From positions 1,798,001-1,862,000 of the forward strand of contig NZ_CP117849.1 in the NCBI RefSeq assembly GCF_026151165.2: a stretch of DNA of 64,000 nucleotides. The letters are read 5' to 3'. The position numbers and the translations under genes were made by a program. Below are positions 33,703 through 42,558 of the stretch, piece after piece. Each line of letters begins with the position of its first letter. Position 1 is the first letter of the stretch. The DNA is from Cryobacterium sp. SO2 (GTDB taxonomy: Bacteria; Actinomycetota; Actinomycetes; Actinomycetales; Microbacteriaceae). Under the pieces are notes generated by a model that was not told the origin of the DNA, did not search any database, and saw only the letters and a program-made list of their open reading frames with translations.

Positions 33703-33764
33703 GGCCGTCGTTCGCCAGGGCCGTCGTTCGCCAGGGCCGTCGTTCGCAGGGACGTCGTCCGGTG
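33688..33764 (+). repeat. 16-bp tandem repeat spanning the ftsQ stop codon
   Basis: Units of GCCGTCGTTCGCCAGG start at 33704 and 33720, with a 15-bp variant at 33736 and a decayed piece after 33751. A fifth, leading unit (33688-33703) is the end of ftsQ itself, reading GCCGTGGTTCGCTAGG, where TAG is the stop codon and CAG stands in the later units. Confidence 0.85.
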
Positions 33765-33905
33765 AGTTCCACCTGAGTTTTCGCGACACGCGGGCGCGCC
33801 TCCCCACCACTATGGGTGTGGCACCTAACTTCGAATTTAGGAATTGCATACTCAGCATAACTTTAAGCCTCGACTAGAGGTTTAGGGTTCCACCGGAGGC
33901 CGGAC

Positions 33906-35087
33906 GTGTCAACTAATCAGAACTACCTAGCAGTCATCAAGGTTGTTGGAATTGGCGGCGGCGGCGTGAACGCCGTCAACCGCATGATCGAGCTCGGCCT
34001 CCGAGGGGTCGAATTCATCGCCATCAATACGGATGCCCAGGCACTCCTGATGAGCGATGCAGACGTCAAGCTCGACGTCGGCCGCGACCTCACCCGAGGT
34101 CTCGGCGCCGGAGCGGACCCCGAGGTCGGCCGTCGCGCCGCCGAGGACCACGCCGAGGAAATCGAAGAGGCGCTGGCCGGAGCCGACATGGTCTTCGTCA
34201 CCGCCGGCGAGGGTGGTGGCACCGGAACCGGTGGCGCTCCCGTCGTCGCCCGCATCGCCAAGTCCATCGGCGCCCTCACCATCGGTGTCGTCACCAAGCC
34301 GTTCGGCTTCGAGGGCAAGCGTCGCCAGGCCCAGGCCGAGACCGGCGTCGCCTCGCTCAAGAACGAGGTCGACACCCTCATCGTCGTGCCGAACGACCGC
34401 CTGCTGGAGATCAGCGACCGCGGCATCAGCATGCTCGAGGCGTTCGCCACCGCAGACCAGGTGCTCCTCGCCGGTGTGCAGGGCATCACCGACCTGATCA
34501 CCACCCCCGGCCTGATCAACCTCGACTTCGCCGACGTCAAGTCGGTCATGCAGGGTGCCGGTTCCGCCCTGATGGGTATCGGTTCCTCCCGCGGAGCCGA
34601 CCGTGCCATCAAGGCCGCCGAACTCGCTGTGGCGTCCCCGCTGCTCGAGGCGTCGATCGACGGCGCCCACGGCGTACTGCTGTCCATCCAGGGTGGCTCC
34701 AACCTCGGCATCTTCGAGATCAACGATGCGGCCCGCCTGGTGCAGGAAGCCGTGCACCCCGAAGCCAACATCATCTTCGGTGCGGTCATCGACGACACCC
34801 TCGGCGACGAGGTCCGCGTCACCGTCATCGCCGCAGGTTTCGACGGCGGTGAGCCCGGCGCCAAGGTGGCCGAGGTTCGCCGCTCCGACCTGGTCGCCGC
34901 GGGTGTGGCTGCCGGGGTCTCCGGTGCTGCCGCCGCGACCGGCACGGATGCCTCGAGCGCGTACACGGTGGAAGACCCGGCCGCTTCGGTCTGGTCCACC
35001 GTGGACTCCGCCGCGAGCACTCCCGTCGCCGACCCGGCGTTCGAGGACGAGTCCGACGATCTGGACATCCCCGACTTCCTCAAGTAA
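33906..35087 (+). CDS. ftsZ: Cell division GTPase FtsZ
   Basis: A 393-residue tubulin homologue that forms the Z ring. The nucleotide-binding pieces are 'VVGIGGGGVNAVNRMIE' near the N-terminus, the tubulin signature GGGTGTG at residues 103-109, 'NTDAQALLMSDA', 'VPNDRLLEISDRG' and the T7 catalytic loop 'TTPGLINLDFADVKSVM'. A Ser/Ala-rich linker ends in the conserved C-terminal peptide 'DDLDIPDFLK', the docking site for partners such as SepF and FtsW. The GTG start has GGAGG about 8 bases upstream. The 203-bp gap before it has an AT-rich part (about 33820-33890) that probably holds a promoter, separate from the upstream mur genes. Confidence 0.98.
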   Translation: MSTNQNYLAVIKVVGIGGGGVNAVNRMIELGLRGVEFIAINTDAQALLMSDADVKLDVGRDLTRGLGAGADPEVGRRAAEDHAEEIEEALAGADMVFVTAGEGGGTGTGGAPVVARIAKSIGALTIGVVTKPFGFEGKRRQAQAETGVASLKNEVDTLIVVPNDRLLEISDRGISMLEAFATADQVLLAGVQGITDLITTPGLINLDFADVKSVMQGAGSALMGIGSSRGADRAIKAAELAVASPLLEASIDGAHGVLLSIQGGSNLGIFEINDAARLVQEAVHPEANIIFGAVIDDTLGDEVRVTVIAAGFDGGEPGAKVAEVRRSDLVAAGVAAGVSGAAAATGTDASSAYTVEDPAASVWSTVDSAASTPVADPAFEDESDDLDIPDFLK

Positions 35088-35114
35088 TGGCTGAGAATCA
35101 GTGAGCGCCACGTA

Positions 35115-35828
35115 ATGGGTGAAGCAGACCTCTCCCAGCGGTTGGCGACCGTGCAGGGCGGCATAGCCGACGCTGCACGGTCCGCCGGCCGGCCGGTGAC
35201 CGACATCACGACAGTTGTCGTGACGAAGTTCCAGCCGGTGTCGCTGGTGCGTGAGCTCCTCGAGCTCGGCGTGCGCGATTTCGGCGAGAGCCGGCACCAG
35301 GAAGCCCAGGCGAAAGCCGCGGAGCTGTCCGGATCCGGCATCACCTGGCACTTCGTCGGCCAGGTGCAGGGCAAGAAGGCCCGGCAGGTGCGCGCGTACT
35401 CGTCGGTGATCCACTCCGTCGACCGCGAATCGCTCGTCGACGCCCTCGGCAGCCCTGTCGAGGCATCCGCTGGTGACGCCGTCGGGGTGGACTGCTTCGT
35501 GCAGGTCAACCTCACCGACGACCCGGCCAGGGGTGGCGTGTCCATCCCCAACCTCGCTCCGCTGGTGGAGCGGGTGCTCACGACGCCAGGGCTCACCCTG
35601 TTGGGCCTGATGGCCGTCGCACCCCTCGGGGCGGACCCACGGCGATCCTTCGCCCTGGTGTCCGAGCTGGGCGCCCAGATGCGGGGCATCGCGCCAGACG
35701 CGCGGTACCTGTCGATGGGAATGTCCCAGGACTACGCGGCCGCCATCGCGGAGGGCGCGACACACCTGCGAATTGGCACCGCAATCACCGGGAATCGCCC
35801 GGCACCGGTTAATCTGAAAACGTCGTAA
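35115..35828 (+). CDS. yggS: YggS-family pyridoxal phosphate homeostasis protein
   Basis: A 237-residue alanine-racemase-fold barrel protein. The PLP-binding lysine is in 'TTVVVTKFQPVSLVRELLEL' (Lys39). Further hallmarks are 'DFGESRHQEAQAK', 'WHFVGQVQGKKARQV', 'VFVQVNLTDDPARGGV'-like strand 4 (reading 'CFVQVNLTDDPARGGV' here) and 'YLSMGMSQDYAAAIAEGATH' with 'LRIGTAITG' at the phosphate site. Such proteins bind PLP without known catalysis and affect PLP and amino-acid homeostasis. In other actinobacteria a PgeF/YfiH gene usually separates ftsZ from yggS; it is missing here, with only 27 bp between the two. It is followed closely by sepF. Confidence 0.92.
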   Translation: MGEADLSQRLATVQGGIADAARSAGRPVTDITTVVVTKFQPVSLVRELLELGVRDFGESRHQEAQAKAAELSGSGITWHFVGQVQGKKARQVRAYSSVIHSVDRESLVDALGSPVEASAGDAVGVDCFVQVNLTDDPARGGVSIPNLAPLVERVLTTPGLTLLGLMAVAPLGADPRRSFALVSELGAQMRGIAPDARYLSMGMSQDYAAAIAEGATHLRIGTAITGNRPAPVNLKTS

Positions 35829-35847
35829 AACCAACACGGAGGTCGAG

Positions 35848-36357
35848 ATGTCCAACCCGCTCAAGAAAACCATGGTCTACCTGGGTCTGGCAGACGAAGA
35901 GCTGGAATATGAGGAACCCGCCGCGGCTCCCGTCTCCACTCTCCCCACCCAGTCCGCGCACGCCGCGAGCTCCCACGCGGCCGCGCCCGTGAACGGGTCG
36001 CACTCCTCGGGCCGAGCACCGGTCACGCCGTTGCACAAGACCTCCACCCCCAAGAATGTTGTCGTGTCTGAAATGAACGAGATCCTCACCGTCCACCCCC
36101 GCCAGTACCGCGACGCCCAGGTCATCGCCGAGTCCTTCCGTGAGGGCATCCCGGTCATCATCAACCTGTCCCAGATGAGCGACGCCGACGCGCGCCGCCT
36201 GATCGACTTCGCCAGTGGCCTGTCGCAGGGGCTGTACGGCAAGATCGAGCGTGTCACGGCCAAGGTCTTCCTCCTGTCGCCGTCGCACGTCGTGATCTCG
36301 GGCGACAACGCCGCCGAGGAAGGGGACGCCGATTCCTCCTTCTTCGCCCAGTCGTAA
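35848..36357 (+). CDS. sepF: Cell division protein SepF
   Basis: A 169-residue FtsZ-binding membrane anchor. A short amphipathic start 'MSNPLKKTMVYLGLADEELE' probably inserts in the membrane. A disordered linker (about residues 25-75) leads to the SepF domain: 'ILTVHPRQYRDAQVIAESFR', 'IPVIINLSQMSDADARRLID', 'FASGLSQGLYGKIERVTAKV' and 'FLLSPSHVVISG'. In actinobacteria lacking FtsA, SepF takes the role of tethering FtsZ to the membrane; no ftsA is seen here. GGAGG sits 7-8 bases before the ATG. It lies between yggS and yggT in the usual order. Confidence 0.96.
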   Translation: MSNPLKKTMVYLGLADEELEYEEPAAAPVSTLPTQSAHAASSHAAAPVNGSHSSGRAPVTPLHKTSTPKNVVVSEMNEILTVHPRQYRDAQVIAESFREGIPVIINLSQMSDADARRLIDFASGLSQGLYGKIERVTAKVFLLSPSHVVISGDNAAEEGDADSSFFAQS

Positions 36358-36363
36358 CCCAGC

Positions 36364-36660
36364 GTGTTCCTTCTCTCGCTGATCGGTTCGATCGCTTACT
36401 TCGTCTTCCTGCTGTACTTCTTCGTAATGTGGGGACGCTTCATCGTGGACCTGGTGCGCGGAGTGAACCGGGCCTGGCGGCCGCAGGGCTTCGTGCTCGT
36501 GCTCATCGAGCTCGTGTACACGCTGACCGACCCGCCAATCAACTTCTTCCGCCGGATCTTTCCGCCGCTGCGACTCGGTCCGATCGCCTTCGACTTCGGC
36601 TGGAGCCTGACTATGCTGTGTTGCATCATCGGGATGTCGATTGCAGGGTTTCTGCGCTGA
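36364..36660 (+). CDS. YggT family membrane protein
   Basis: A 98-residue protein with two membrane regions: 'LSLIGSIAYFVFLLYFFVMW' near the start and 'FDFGWSLTMLCCIIGMSIAG' at the end, joined by 'RGVNRAWRPQGFVLVLIELV' and 'YTLTDPPINFFRRIFPPLRL'. The 'TDPPINFFRRIFPPLR' core is the family signature. Function is not settled; it is constantly found between sepF and divIVA, and may help divisome placement or ion homeostasis. The start is GTG, six bases after the sepF stop. Confidence 0.92.
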   Translation: MFLLSLIGSIAYFVFLLYFFVMWGRFIVDLVRGVNRAWRPQGFVLVLIELVYTLTDPPINFFRRIFPPLRLGPIAFDFGWSLTMLCCIIGMSIAGFLR

Positions 36661-36772
36661 CCCGCAGCCCCGCCGGTGCCCCGGCATGTATTCTTGATCG
36701 ATGACGGCCTACCGGCCCGGTCTTGCACCGAGAGCCAGTCGGTCCCACGCACGTGTTCGTAACAACTGTTCT

Positions 36773-36778
36773 TACAAT
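36773..36778 (+). promoter_or_regulatory. Possible -10 hexamer of the divIVA promoter
   Basis: TACAAT stands in an AT-richer stretch 20 bases before the divIVA start codon. No matching -35 hexamer is obvious at 16-18 bp, so this is only a candidate. Confidence 0.35.
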
Positions 36779-36798
36779 GAGTTTTGAGGTGGAAAGCC

Positions 36799-37458
36799 AT
36801 GGCGCTAACTCCGGAAGATGTAGTCAACAAGCGGTTCCAGTCGACCAAGTTCCGTGAGGGATATGACCAGGACGAGGTTGACGACTTCCTCGACGAGGTC
36901 GTTGTCGAGCTGCGACGCCTGACCCAGGAGAACGAGGAGCTCAAGGCTCGTCTCTCCGGTGGGGAAACCCCTGCTCCCGTCAGCGCGGCGCCGGCCCAGG
37001 CCGCTGAGCCCGTCAACACCCCCGAGCCCGTCGCAGAGCCCGTTGCGGCCGTCGTGCCCGAGCCCGTCGCCGCAGCGCCAGTGGCCGAGCCGATCGACGA
37101 GACCGCCGGCACGACGAACCTTCTGCAGCTGGCCCGCCGCCTGCACGAGGAGCACGTCAAGGAAGGCGCCGAGAAGCGCGACGCCCTGATCGCCGAGGGC
37201 CACGCCACGGCAGCCCGCGTGATCGCGGAGTCCGAAGCCAAGCAGCGCGCCCAGATCAACGTCCTCGAGCAGGAGCGTTCGGTCCTCGAGAACAAGATCG
37301 AGGAACTGCGCACCTTCGAGCGCGAGTACCGCCAGAAGCTGAAGAGCTACATCGAGGGTCAGCTCCGCGACCTCGACTCCGCCTCGCCCGTCGGCGCAGG
37401 CGCCGGCAAGGACTCGGGAAACTCGCCGAAGGCGAGCTTCCAGGGCTTTGGCGCGTAG
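36799..37458 (+). CDS. divIVA: DivIVA/Wag31 polar growth protein
   Basis: A 219-residue coiled-coil protein that marks the cell pole and septum and organises wall growth in actinobacteria. The N-terminal lipid-binding domain is 'MALTPEDVVNKRFQSTKFRE' followed by 'GYDQDEVDDFLDEVVVELRR'. A first coiled coil, a Pro/Val/Ala/Glu-rich linker (about residues 56-105, with several EPV motifs) and a second coiled coil ('TNLLQLARRLHEEHVKEGAE' through 'RTFEREYRQKLKSYIEGQLR') follow. The ATG at 36799 is chosen because GAGGTGGAAAG lies just upstream and homologues begin with M-x-L-T-P-E-D. The end overlaps the probable lspA start by 11 bases. Confidence 0.96.
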   Translation: MALTPEDVVNKRFQSTKFREGYDQDEVDDFLDEVVVELRRLTQENEELKARLSGGETPAPVSAAPAQAAEPVNTPEPVAEPVAAVVPEPVAAAPVAEPIDETAGTTNLLQLARRLHEEHVKEGAEKRDALIAEGHATAARVIAESEAKQRAQINVLEQERSVLENKIEELRTFEREYRQKLKSYIEGQLRDLDSASPVGAGAGKDSGNSPKASFQGFGA

Positions 37459-38017
37459 CACCAGCGCGAAGGTCAGTTACCGCGCACTCCTCGTCCTGGC
37501 CCTGGTGGCTTGCGGCGGGTATGCGTTCGATCAGCTCAGCAAGGCCCTCGTCGTCCGCACGATGACCGAGGGCGAAACCGCTCGGGTTCTGGGTGATGTG
37601 CTCCAACTGCACTTCATCCGGAACCCGGGCGCTGCATTTTCCTTCGCCACCGGCCTCACCTGGGTGTTCTCACTCATTGCGGCCGGTGTCGTCGTGTTCA
37701 TCGTGGTGTTCGCGCGGCGCATCCGCTCCACCCGGTGGGCCCTCGTCTTCGGACTCCTGCTCGGCGGGGTACTCGGCAATCTGACCGACCGCCTGTTCCG
37801 TGAGCCAAGCTTCGGAATGGGCCACGTGGTCGACTTCATCTACACGCCCTGGATGATGCCGGCGATCTACAACATCGCCGACTCCTGCATCGTCGTGAGC
37901 ATGGTTCTCTTCATGCTGCTCACCCTGCGTGGCATCGGCCTCGACGGCCGCCGCACATCCGCAGCGGAGGCCCCCGCCGCAGCGGACGCCCCCGCCTCAC
38001 TCGTCACCCCCAACTGA
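37448..38017 (+). CDS. lspA: Lipoprotein signal peptidase (signal peptidase II)
   Basis: A 189-residue membrane aspartic protease that cleaves signal peptides of diacylated prolipoproteins. Four membrane segments are visible. Conserved boxes are 'FDQLSKALVV' in helix 1, 'LHFIRNPGAAFSF', 'GGVLGNLTDRLF' with the first catalytic Asp, and 'VVDFIYTPW...NIADSCIV' with the second catalytic Asp. A Pro/Ala-rich tail follows. No ATG or GTG precedes helix 1, so the best start is TTG at 37448, inside divIVA; a later GTG would cut helix 1. A lipoprotein substrate is encoded in this window (OpuCC-like, 53553). Confidence 0.9.
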   Translation: MARSTSAKVSYRALLVLALVACGGYAFDQLSKALVVRTMTEGETARVLGDVLQLHFIRNPGAAFSFATGLTWVFSLIAAGVVVFIVVFARRIRSTRWALVFGLLLGGVLGNLTDRLFREPSFGMGHVVDFIYTPWMMPAIYNIADSCIVVSMVLFMLLTLRGIGLDGRRTSAAEAPAAADAPASLVTPN

Positions 38018-38025
38018 ACGGCATC

Positions 38026-38946
38026 ATGGAAAACCGAGCACTTCCCCTGCCAGACGGCCTGGACGGTGTGCGCGTCGACGCGGGCATCGCCAAGCTGTTC
38101 GGCTTCTCCCGCAGCTTCGCGGCAGAGATCGCCGAAGCCGACGGGGTCACCCAAGACGGCGTGGTCGTCGGCAAGTCCGACAAACTCCGCGCAGGGGCCT
38201 GGCTCGACGTGAGCTGGGCGCCCAAGCAGGACCTGGTCATCGTTCCCATCGCGGTTCCAGACCTCACCATCGTGCACGACGACGACGACATCGTCGTGGT
38301 CAACAAGCCGTCCGGCGTCGCCGCCCACCCGAGCGTGGGCTGGACCGGTCCGACGGTGCTCGGCGCCCTCGCGGCCGCCGGCTACCGTATCGCCACCAGC
38401 GGCGCATCCGAACGCGCGGGGATCGTGCACCGCCTCGACGTCGGCACCAGCGGCCTCATGGTGGTTGCCAAGTCCGAGCACGCCTACACGCACCTCAAGC
38501 GCGCGTTCCACGACCGTGAGGTCCAGAAGATCTACCATGCCGTCGTTCAGGGCCACCCAGACCCGTCCAGCGGCACCATCGACGCGCCGATCGGGCGCCA
38601 CCCGCGATCGGACTGGAAGTTCGCCGTCATCGCCGGCGGCAAGGATTCCATCACCCACTACGAGACGCTCGAGGCGTTCCCCTCCGCGTCCCTGCTCGAG
38701 GTGCACCTGGAGACCGGCCGCACCCACCAGATCCGCGTGCACATGGCCGCCCAGCGGCATCCCTGCGTCGGCGACGCCATGTACGGCGCCGAAGCGAAGA
38801 TCACCGCACGGCTCGGCCTCACCCGGCAGTGGCTGGTTGCCAAACAGCTCTCCTTCGAGCACCCGTCCAGCCGGGAATGGGTGACGTTCAACGCCGAATA
38901 TCCCGAGGACCTGGCCAACGCCCTGCGCATCCTGCGCGCCGATTAG
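38026..38946 (+). CDS. RluA family 23S rRNA/tRNA pseudouridine synthase
   Basis: A 306-residue RluD-type enzyme. An S4-like RNA-binding start ('PDGLDGVRVDAGIAKLFGFS' and 'SFAAEIAEADGVTQDG') leads to the catalytic domain with 'IVHDDDDIVVVNKPSGVAAH', the active-site motif 'HRLDVGTSGLMVVAKSE' containing the catalytic Asp, 'YHAVVQGHPDPSSGTIDAPI' and 'LLEVHLETGRTHQIRVHMAA'. The last segment is diagnostic for RluA enzymes. Its location immediately after lspA is conserved across many bacteria. The target uridine cannot be assigned from sequence alone. Confidence 0.93.
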   Translation: MENRALPLPDGLDGVRVDAGIAKLFGFSRSFAAEIAEADGVTQDGVVVGKSDKLRAGAWLDVSWAPKQDLVIVPIAVPDLTIVHDDDDIVVVNKPSGVAAHPSVGWTGPTVLGALAAAGYRIATSGASERAGIVHRLDVGTSGLMVVAKSEHAYTHLKRAFHDREVQKIYHAVVQGHPDPSSGTIDAPIGRHPRSDWKFAVIAGGKDSITHYETLEAFPSASLLEVHLETGRTHQIRVHMAAQRHPCVGDAMYGAEAKITARLGLTRQWLVAKQLSFEHPSSREWVTFNAEYPEDLANALRILRAD

Positions 38947-38988
38947 TATCGTCCTCACTAATACATCACCAGAGCAGCTGGAGCAGTC

Positions 38989-41900
38989 GTGTCGCCGCAG
39001 AATGATTCGTTCGTCCACCTCCACGTGCACAGCGAGTACTCAATGCTCGACGGTGCCGCGCGCGTCAAACCGCTGATCGCGGCCGCCGCCGAACAGAAGA
39101 TGCCCGCCATCGCGGTCACCGACCACGGTAACGTCTTCGGGGCGTTCGACTTCTGGAAGACCGCCACCGACGCGGGCATCAAGCCCATCATCGGCACCGA
39201 GGCCTACATCACGCCGGGAACCGACCGCCGCGACAAGACCCGCGTGCGCTGGGGCACCAACGCCCAGAACCGCGACGACGTCGGTGGTAGCGGCGCGTAC
39301 ACGCACATGACCCTGCTCTCGGAGAACACCGAGGGTATGCACAACCTCTTCAGGCTGTCCTCGCTCGCCTCCCTCGAGGGTTACTACTTCAAGCCGCGCA
39401 TGGACCGGGAGCTGCTCAGCACCTACTCCAAAGGCCTGATCGGCACGACCGGATGCGTCGGTGGCGAGGTACAGACCCGGCTGCGGCTGGGCCAGTACGA
39501 CGAGGCCAGGCAGGCGGCGGGGGAGCTGCGGGACATCTTCGGCAAGGACAACTTCTTCTGCGAGATCATGGACCACGGCATCGACATCGAGCGCCGCACC
39601 ATGACCGATCTGCTCAAGCTGGCCAAGGAACTCGACCTGCCGCTGGTAGCCACGAACGACCTGCATTACACCCACGCGCACGACGCCACGGCGCACGCCG
39701 CGCTGCTCTGCGTGCAGTCCGCCTCCACCCTCGACGACCCCAACCGGTTCAAGTTCGACTCCAACGAGTTCTACCTCAAGACCGCCGCCGAGATGCGGCA
39801 CCTCTTCAGGGACAACCCGGAGGCCTGCGACAACACGCTGCTCATCGCCGAGCGGTGCGAGGTGAAGTTCAACACCCAGGCCAACTACATGCCCCGTTTC
39901 CCCACCCCGGAGGGCGAGAACGAGGAGAGCTGGTTCATCAAGGAGACCGAGCTCGGCCTGATCCGCCGCTACCCGAATGGCATCTCCGCGGCCGTCCGCA
40001 AGCAGGCCGACTACGAGGTCGGCGTCATCACCCAGATGGGCTTCCCCGGCTACTTCCTCGTCGTCGCCGACTTCATCAACTGGTCCAAGGACAACGGCAT
40101 CAGGGTCGGCCCCGGCCGTGGCTCCGGTGCAGGGTCGATGGTGGCATACGCCATGGGCATCACCGACCTCGACCCGCTCGTGCACGGCCTGATCTTCGAG
40201 CGCTTCCTCAACCCCGACCGCGTCTCCATGCCCGACTTCGACGTCGACTTCGACGATCGTCGCCGCGGCGAGGTCATCCACTACGTCACCGAGAAGTACG
40301 GCGCCGAGCGCGTAGCCCAGATCGTCACCTACGGCACCATCAAGGCCAAGCAGGCCCTCAAGGACTCCAGCCGGGTACTCGGCTTCCCGTTCGGCATGGG
40401 TGACAAGCTCACCAAGGCGATGCCGCAGCCCATCATGGGCAAGGACATGCCGCTCACCGGCATGTTCGACAAGGACCACCCCCGTTACCGCGAGGCCGGT
40501 GACTTCCGCGCCGTCATCGAGACGGACGCAGAGGCCCGAACGGTCTTCGACACCGCGCTCGGCATCGAGAACCTCAAGCGCCAGTGGGGCGTGCACGCGG
40601 CCGGCGTCATCATGTCCAGCGACCCGCTCATCGACATCATCCCGATCATGCGCCGCGAGGCCGACGGCCAGATCGTCACGCAGTTCGACTACCCGGCCTG
40701 CGAGTCCCTCGGGCTGATCAAGATGGACTTCCTGGGTCTGCGCAACCTCACCATCATCGACGACACCCTCGACAACATCGAGGCCAACCGCGGTCACCGC
40801 CCGGTGCTCGAAGACCTCGGCCTCGACGACCCGCTGGCCTATGAGCTGCTCGCCCGCGGGGACACCCTCGGGGTGTTCCAGCTCGACGGCGGGCCCATGC
40901 GGGCGCTGCTGCGCAGCATGAAGCCCGACAACTTCGAAGACATCTCGGCCGTCATCGCTCTCTACCGGCCCGGTCCCATGGGTGCGAACTCGCACACCAA
41001 CTACGCGCTGCGCAAGACCGGCCAGCAGGAGATCGTCCCGATCCACAAGGAGCTCGAGGAGCCCCTCAAGGACATCATCGGCGGCACCTACGGACTCATC
41101 GTGTACCAGGAGCAGGTGATGTCGATCGCGCAGAAGCTGGCCGGCTTCTCGCTCGGCCAGGCCGACCTGCTGCGACGCGCGATGGGCAAGAAGAAGAAGT
41201 CCGAGCTGGACAAGCAGTTCGAGGGCTTCTCCGGCGGAATGATGGCCAACGGCTACTCGATGGAAGCCGTTACCACCGTGTGGAACATCCTTCTACCGTT
41301 CTCCGATTACGCCTTCAACAAGGCCCACTCGGCCGCCTACGGCGTGCTCTCCTACTGGACGGCCTACCTCAAGGCGCACTACCCGGCCGAGTACATGGCG
41401 GCCCTGCTCACGAGCGTCGGCGACGCCCGCGACAAGCTCGCGCTCTACCTCAACGAGTGCCGGCGTATGGGCATCCAGGTGCTCCCGCCGGATGTGAACG
41501 AGTCGATCGGCTTCTTCGCCGCCGTCGGCACCGACATCCGCTTCGGCCTGGGCGCCGTGCGCAACGTCGGTTTCAATGTCGTCGAGTCCATCAGGGCAGC
41601 CCGCACCGAGAAGGGCGACTTCGAGTCGTTCCACGACTTCCTGCGCAAGGTTCCGCTGCAGGTCACGAACAAGCGCACCGTCGAATCCCTGATCAAGTCC
41701 GGCGCGTTCGATTCCCTCGGCGCCACCCGCCGGGCCATGTTCGAGATCCACGAGGGCGCGGTCGACTCCGCCGTCAAGATCAAGCGCGACGAGTCGCACG
41801 GCATGGTCGGTTTCGACTTCGACAGCCTCTTCGACGATCCGCAGGAGACCGACCAGGTGCCGGACCGGCCGGAGTGGAGCAAGAAGGAGAAGCTGGCGCT

Positions 41901-42510
41901 CGAGCGCGACATGCTCGGCCTCTACGTCTCCGACCATCCGCTGGCCGGACTCGAGATCCCGCTCGCGAAGCACGCCAGCACCACCATCACCGACCTGATC
42001 AGCTCTGAACACACCCAGGACGCCGACACCGTCACTGTCGCCGGTCTGATCACGAACGTGCAGCATCGCATCGCGAAGAAGTCCGGCAATCAGTACGGCA
42101 TCATCTCCGTCGAGGACTTCGGCGGCGAGATCGACGTGATGTTCATGGGCAAGGCCTACCAGGAGTTCTCGCTCGACCTGATCAGCGACTCCGTCGTGGT
42201 CGTGCGCGGGCGGGTGAGCATGCGCGATGACGGCATGAACCTGCACGCCTACAGCATCTTCGCTCCCGAACTCGGGCAGGCATCCGACCACGGCACCCTG
42301 TCGATCACCCTGTTCGAGGCCAGGGCCACCACCGACACCGTCACCCAGCTGGGTGAGGTGCTCAAACGGCACGGCGGCACCTCCGAGGTGCGGCTGAAGC
42401 TGATCAAGGGTGACACCGCCCGGGTCTTCGAACTGCCGTCCCGCGTGACGGTGACGGCCGACCTCTTCGGCGAACTGAAGAGTCTCCTCGGCCCCTACTG
42501 CCTCACCTGA
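38989..42510 (+). CDS. dnaE: DNA polymerase III subunit alpha
   Basis: A 1173-residue replicative C-family polymerase (DnaE1 type). The N-terminal PHP domain reads 'FVHLHVHSEYSMLDGAARVK' and 'AIAVTDHGNVFGAFDFWK'. The catalytic palm has 'VGPGRGSGAGSMVAYAMGIT' and 'MPDFDVDFDDRRRGEVIHYV', which contains catalytic aspartates. Fingers follow ('YRPGPMGANSHTNYALRKTG', 'YQEQVMSIAQKLAGFSLGQA', 'AFNKAHSAAYGVLSYWTAYL'). A helix-hairpin-helix region and an OB fold ('VTVAGLITNVQHRIAKKSGN') complete the C-terminal half. Length and motifs are complete. The start is GTG. It follows the pseudouridine synthase gene by 42 bp. Absence of a C-terminal imuB-interaction-type shortening argues against the mutasome paralogue DnaE2. 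Confidence 0.97.
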   Translation: MSPQNDSFVHLHVHSEYSMLDGAARVKPLIAAAAEQKMPAIAVTDHGNVFGAFDFWKTATDAGIKPIIGTEAYITPGTDRRDKTRVRWGTNAQNRDDVGGSGAYTHMTLLSENTEGMHNLFRLSSLASLEGYYFKPRMDRELLSTYSKGLIGTTGCVGGEVQTRLRLGQYDEARQAAGELRDIFGKDNFFCEIMDHGIDIERRTMTDLLKLAKELDLPLVATNDLHYTHAHDATAHAALLCVQSASTLDDPNRFKFDSNEFYLKTAAEMRHLFRDNPEACDNTLLIAERCEVKFNTQANYMPRFPTPEGENEESWFIKETELGLIRRYPNGISAAVRKQADYEVGVITQMGFPGYFLVVADFINWSKDNGIRVGPGRGSGAGSMVAYAMGITDLDPLVHGLIFERFLNPDRVSMPDFDVDFDDRRRGEVIHYVTEKYGAERVAQIVTYGTIKAKQALKDSSRVLGFPFGMGDKLTKAMPQPIMGKDMPLTGMFDKDHPRYREAGDFRAVIETDAEARTVFDTALGIENLKRQWGVHAAGVIMSSDPLIDIIPIMRREADGQIVTQFDYPACESLGLIKMDFLGLRNLTIIDDTLDNIEANRGHRPVLEDLGLDDPLAYELLARGDTLGVFQLDGGPMRALLRSMKPDNFEDISAVIALYRPGPMGANSHTNYALRKTGQQEIVPIHKELEEPLKDIIGGTYGLIVYQEQVMSIAQKLAGFSLGQADLLRRAMGKKKKSELDKQFEGFSGGMMANGYSMEAVTTVWNILLPFSDYAFNKAHSAAYGVLSYWTAYLKAHYPAEYMAALLTSVGDARDKLALYLNECRRMGIQVLPPDVNESIGFFAAVGTDIRFGLGAVRNVGFNVVESIRAARTEKGDFESFHDFLRKVPLQVTNKRTVESLIKSGAFDSLGATRRAMFEIHEGAVDSAVKIKRDESHGMVGFDFDSLFDDPQETDQVPDRPEWSKKEKLALERDMLGLYVSDHPLAGLEIPLAKHASTTITDLISSEHTQDADTVTVAGLITNVQHRIAKKSGNQYGIISVEDFGGEIDVMFMGKAYQEFSLDLISDSVVVVRGRVSMRDDGMNLHAYSIFAPELGQASDHGTLSITLFEARATTDTVTQLGEVLKRHGGTSEVRLKLIKGDTARVFELPSRVTVTADLFGELKSLLGPYCLT

Positions 42511-42558
42511 TCCGCGTTCCCGCCACAGTCCGCCCTGCCGGCTAGGTGCGCCCTCGCC

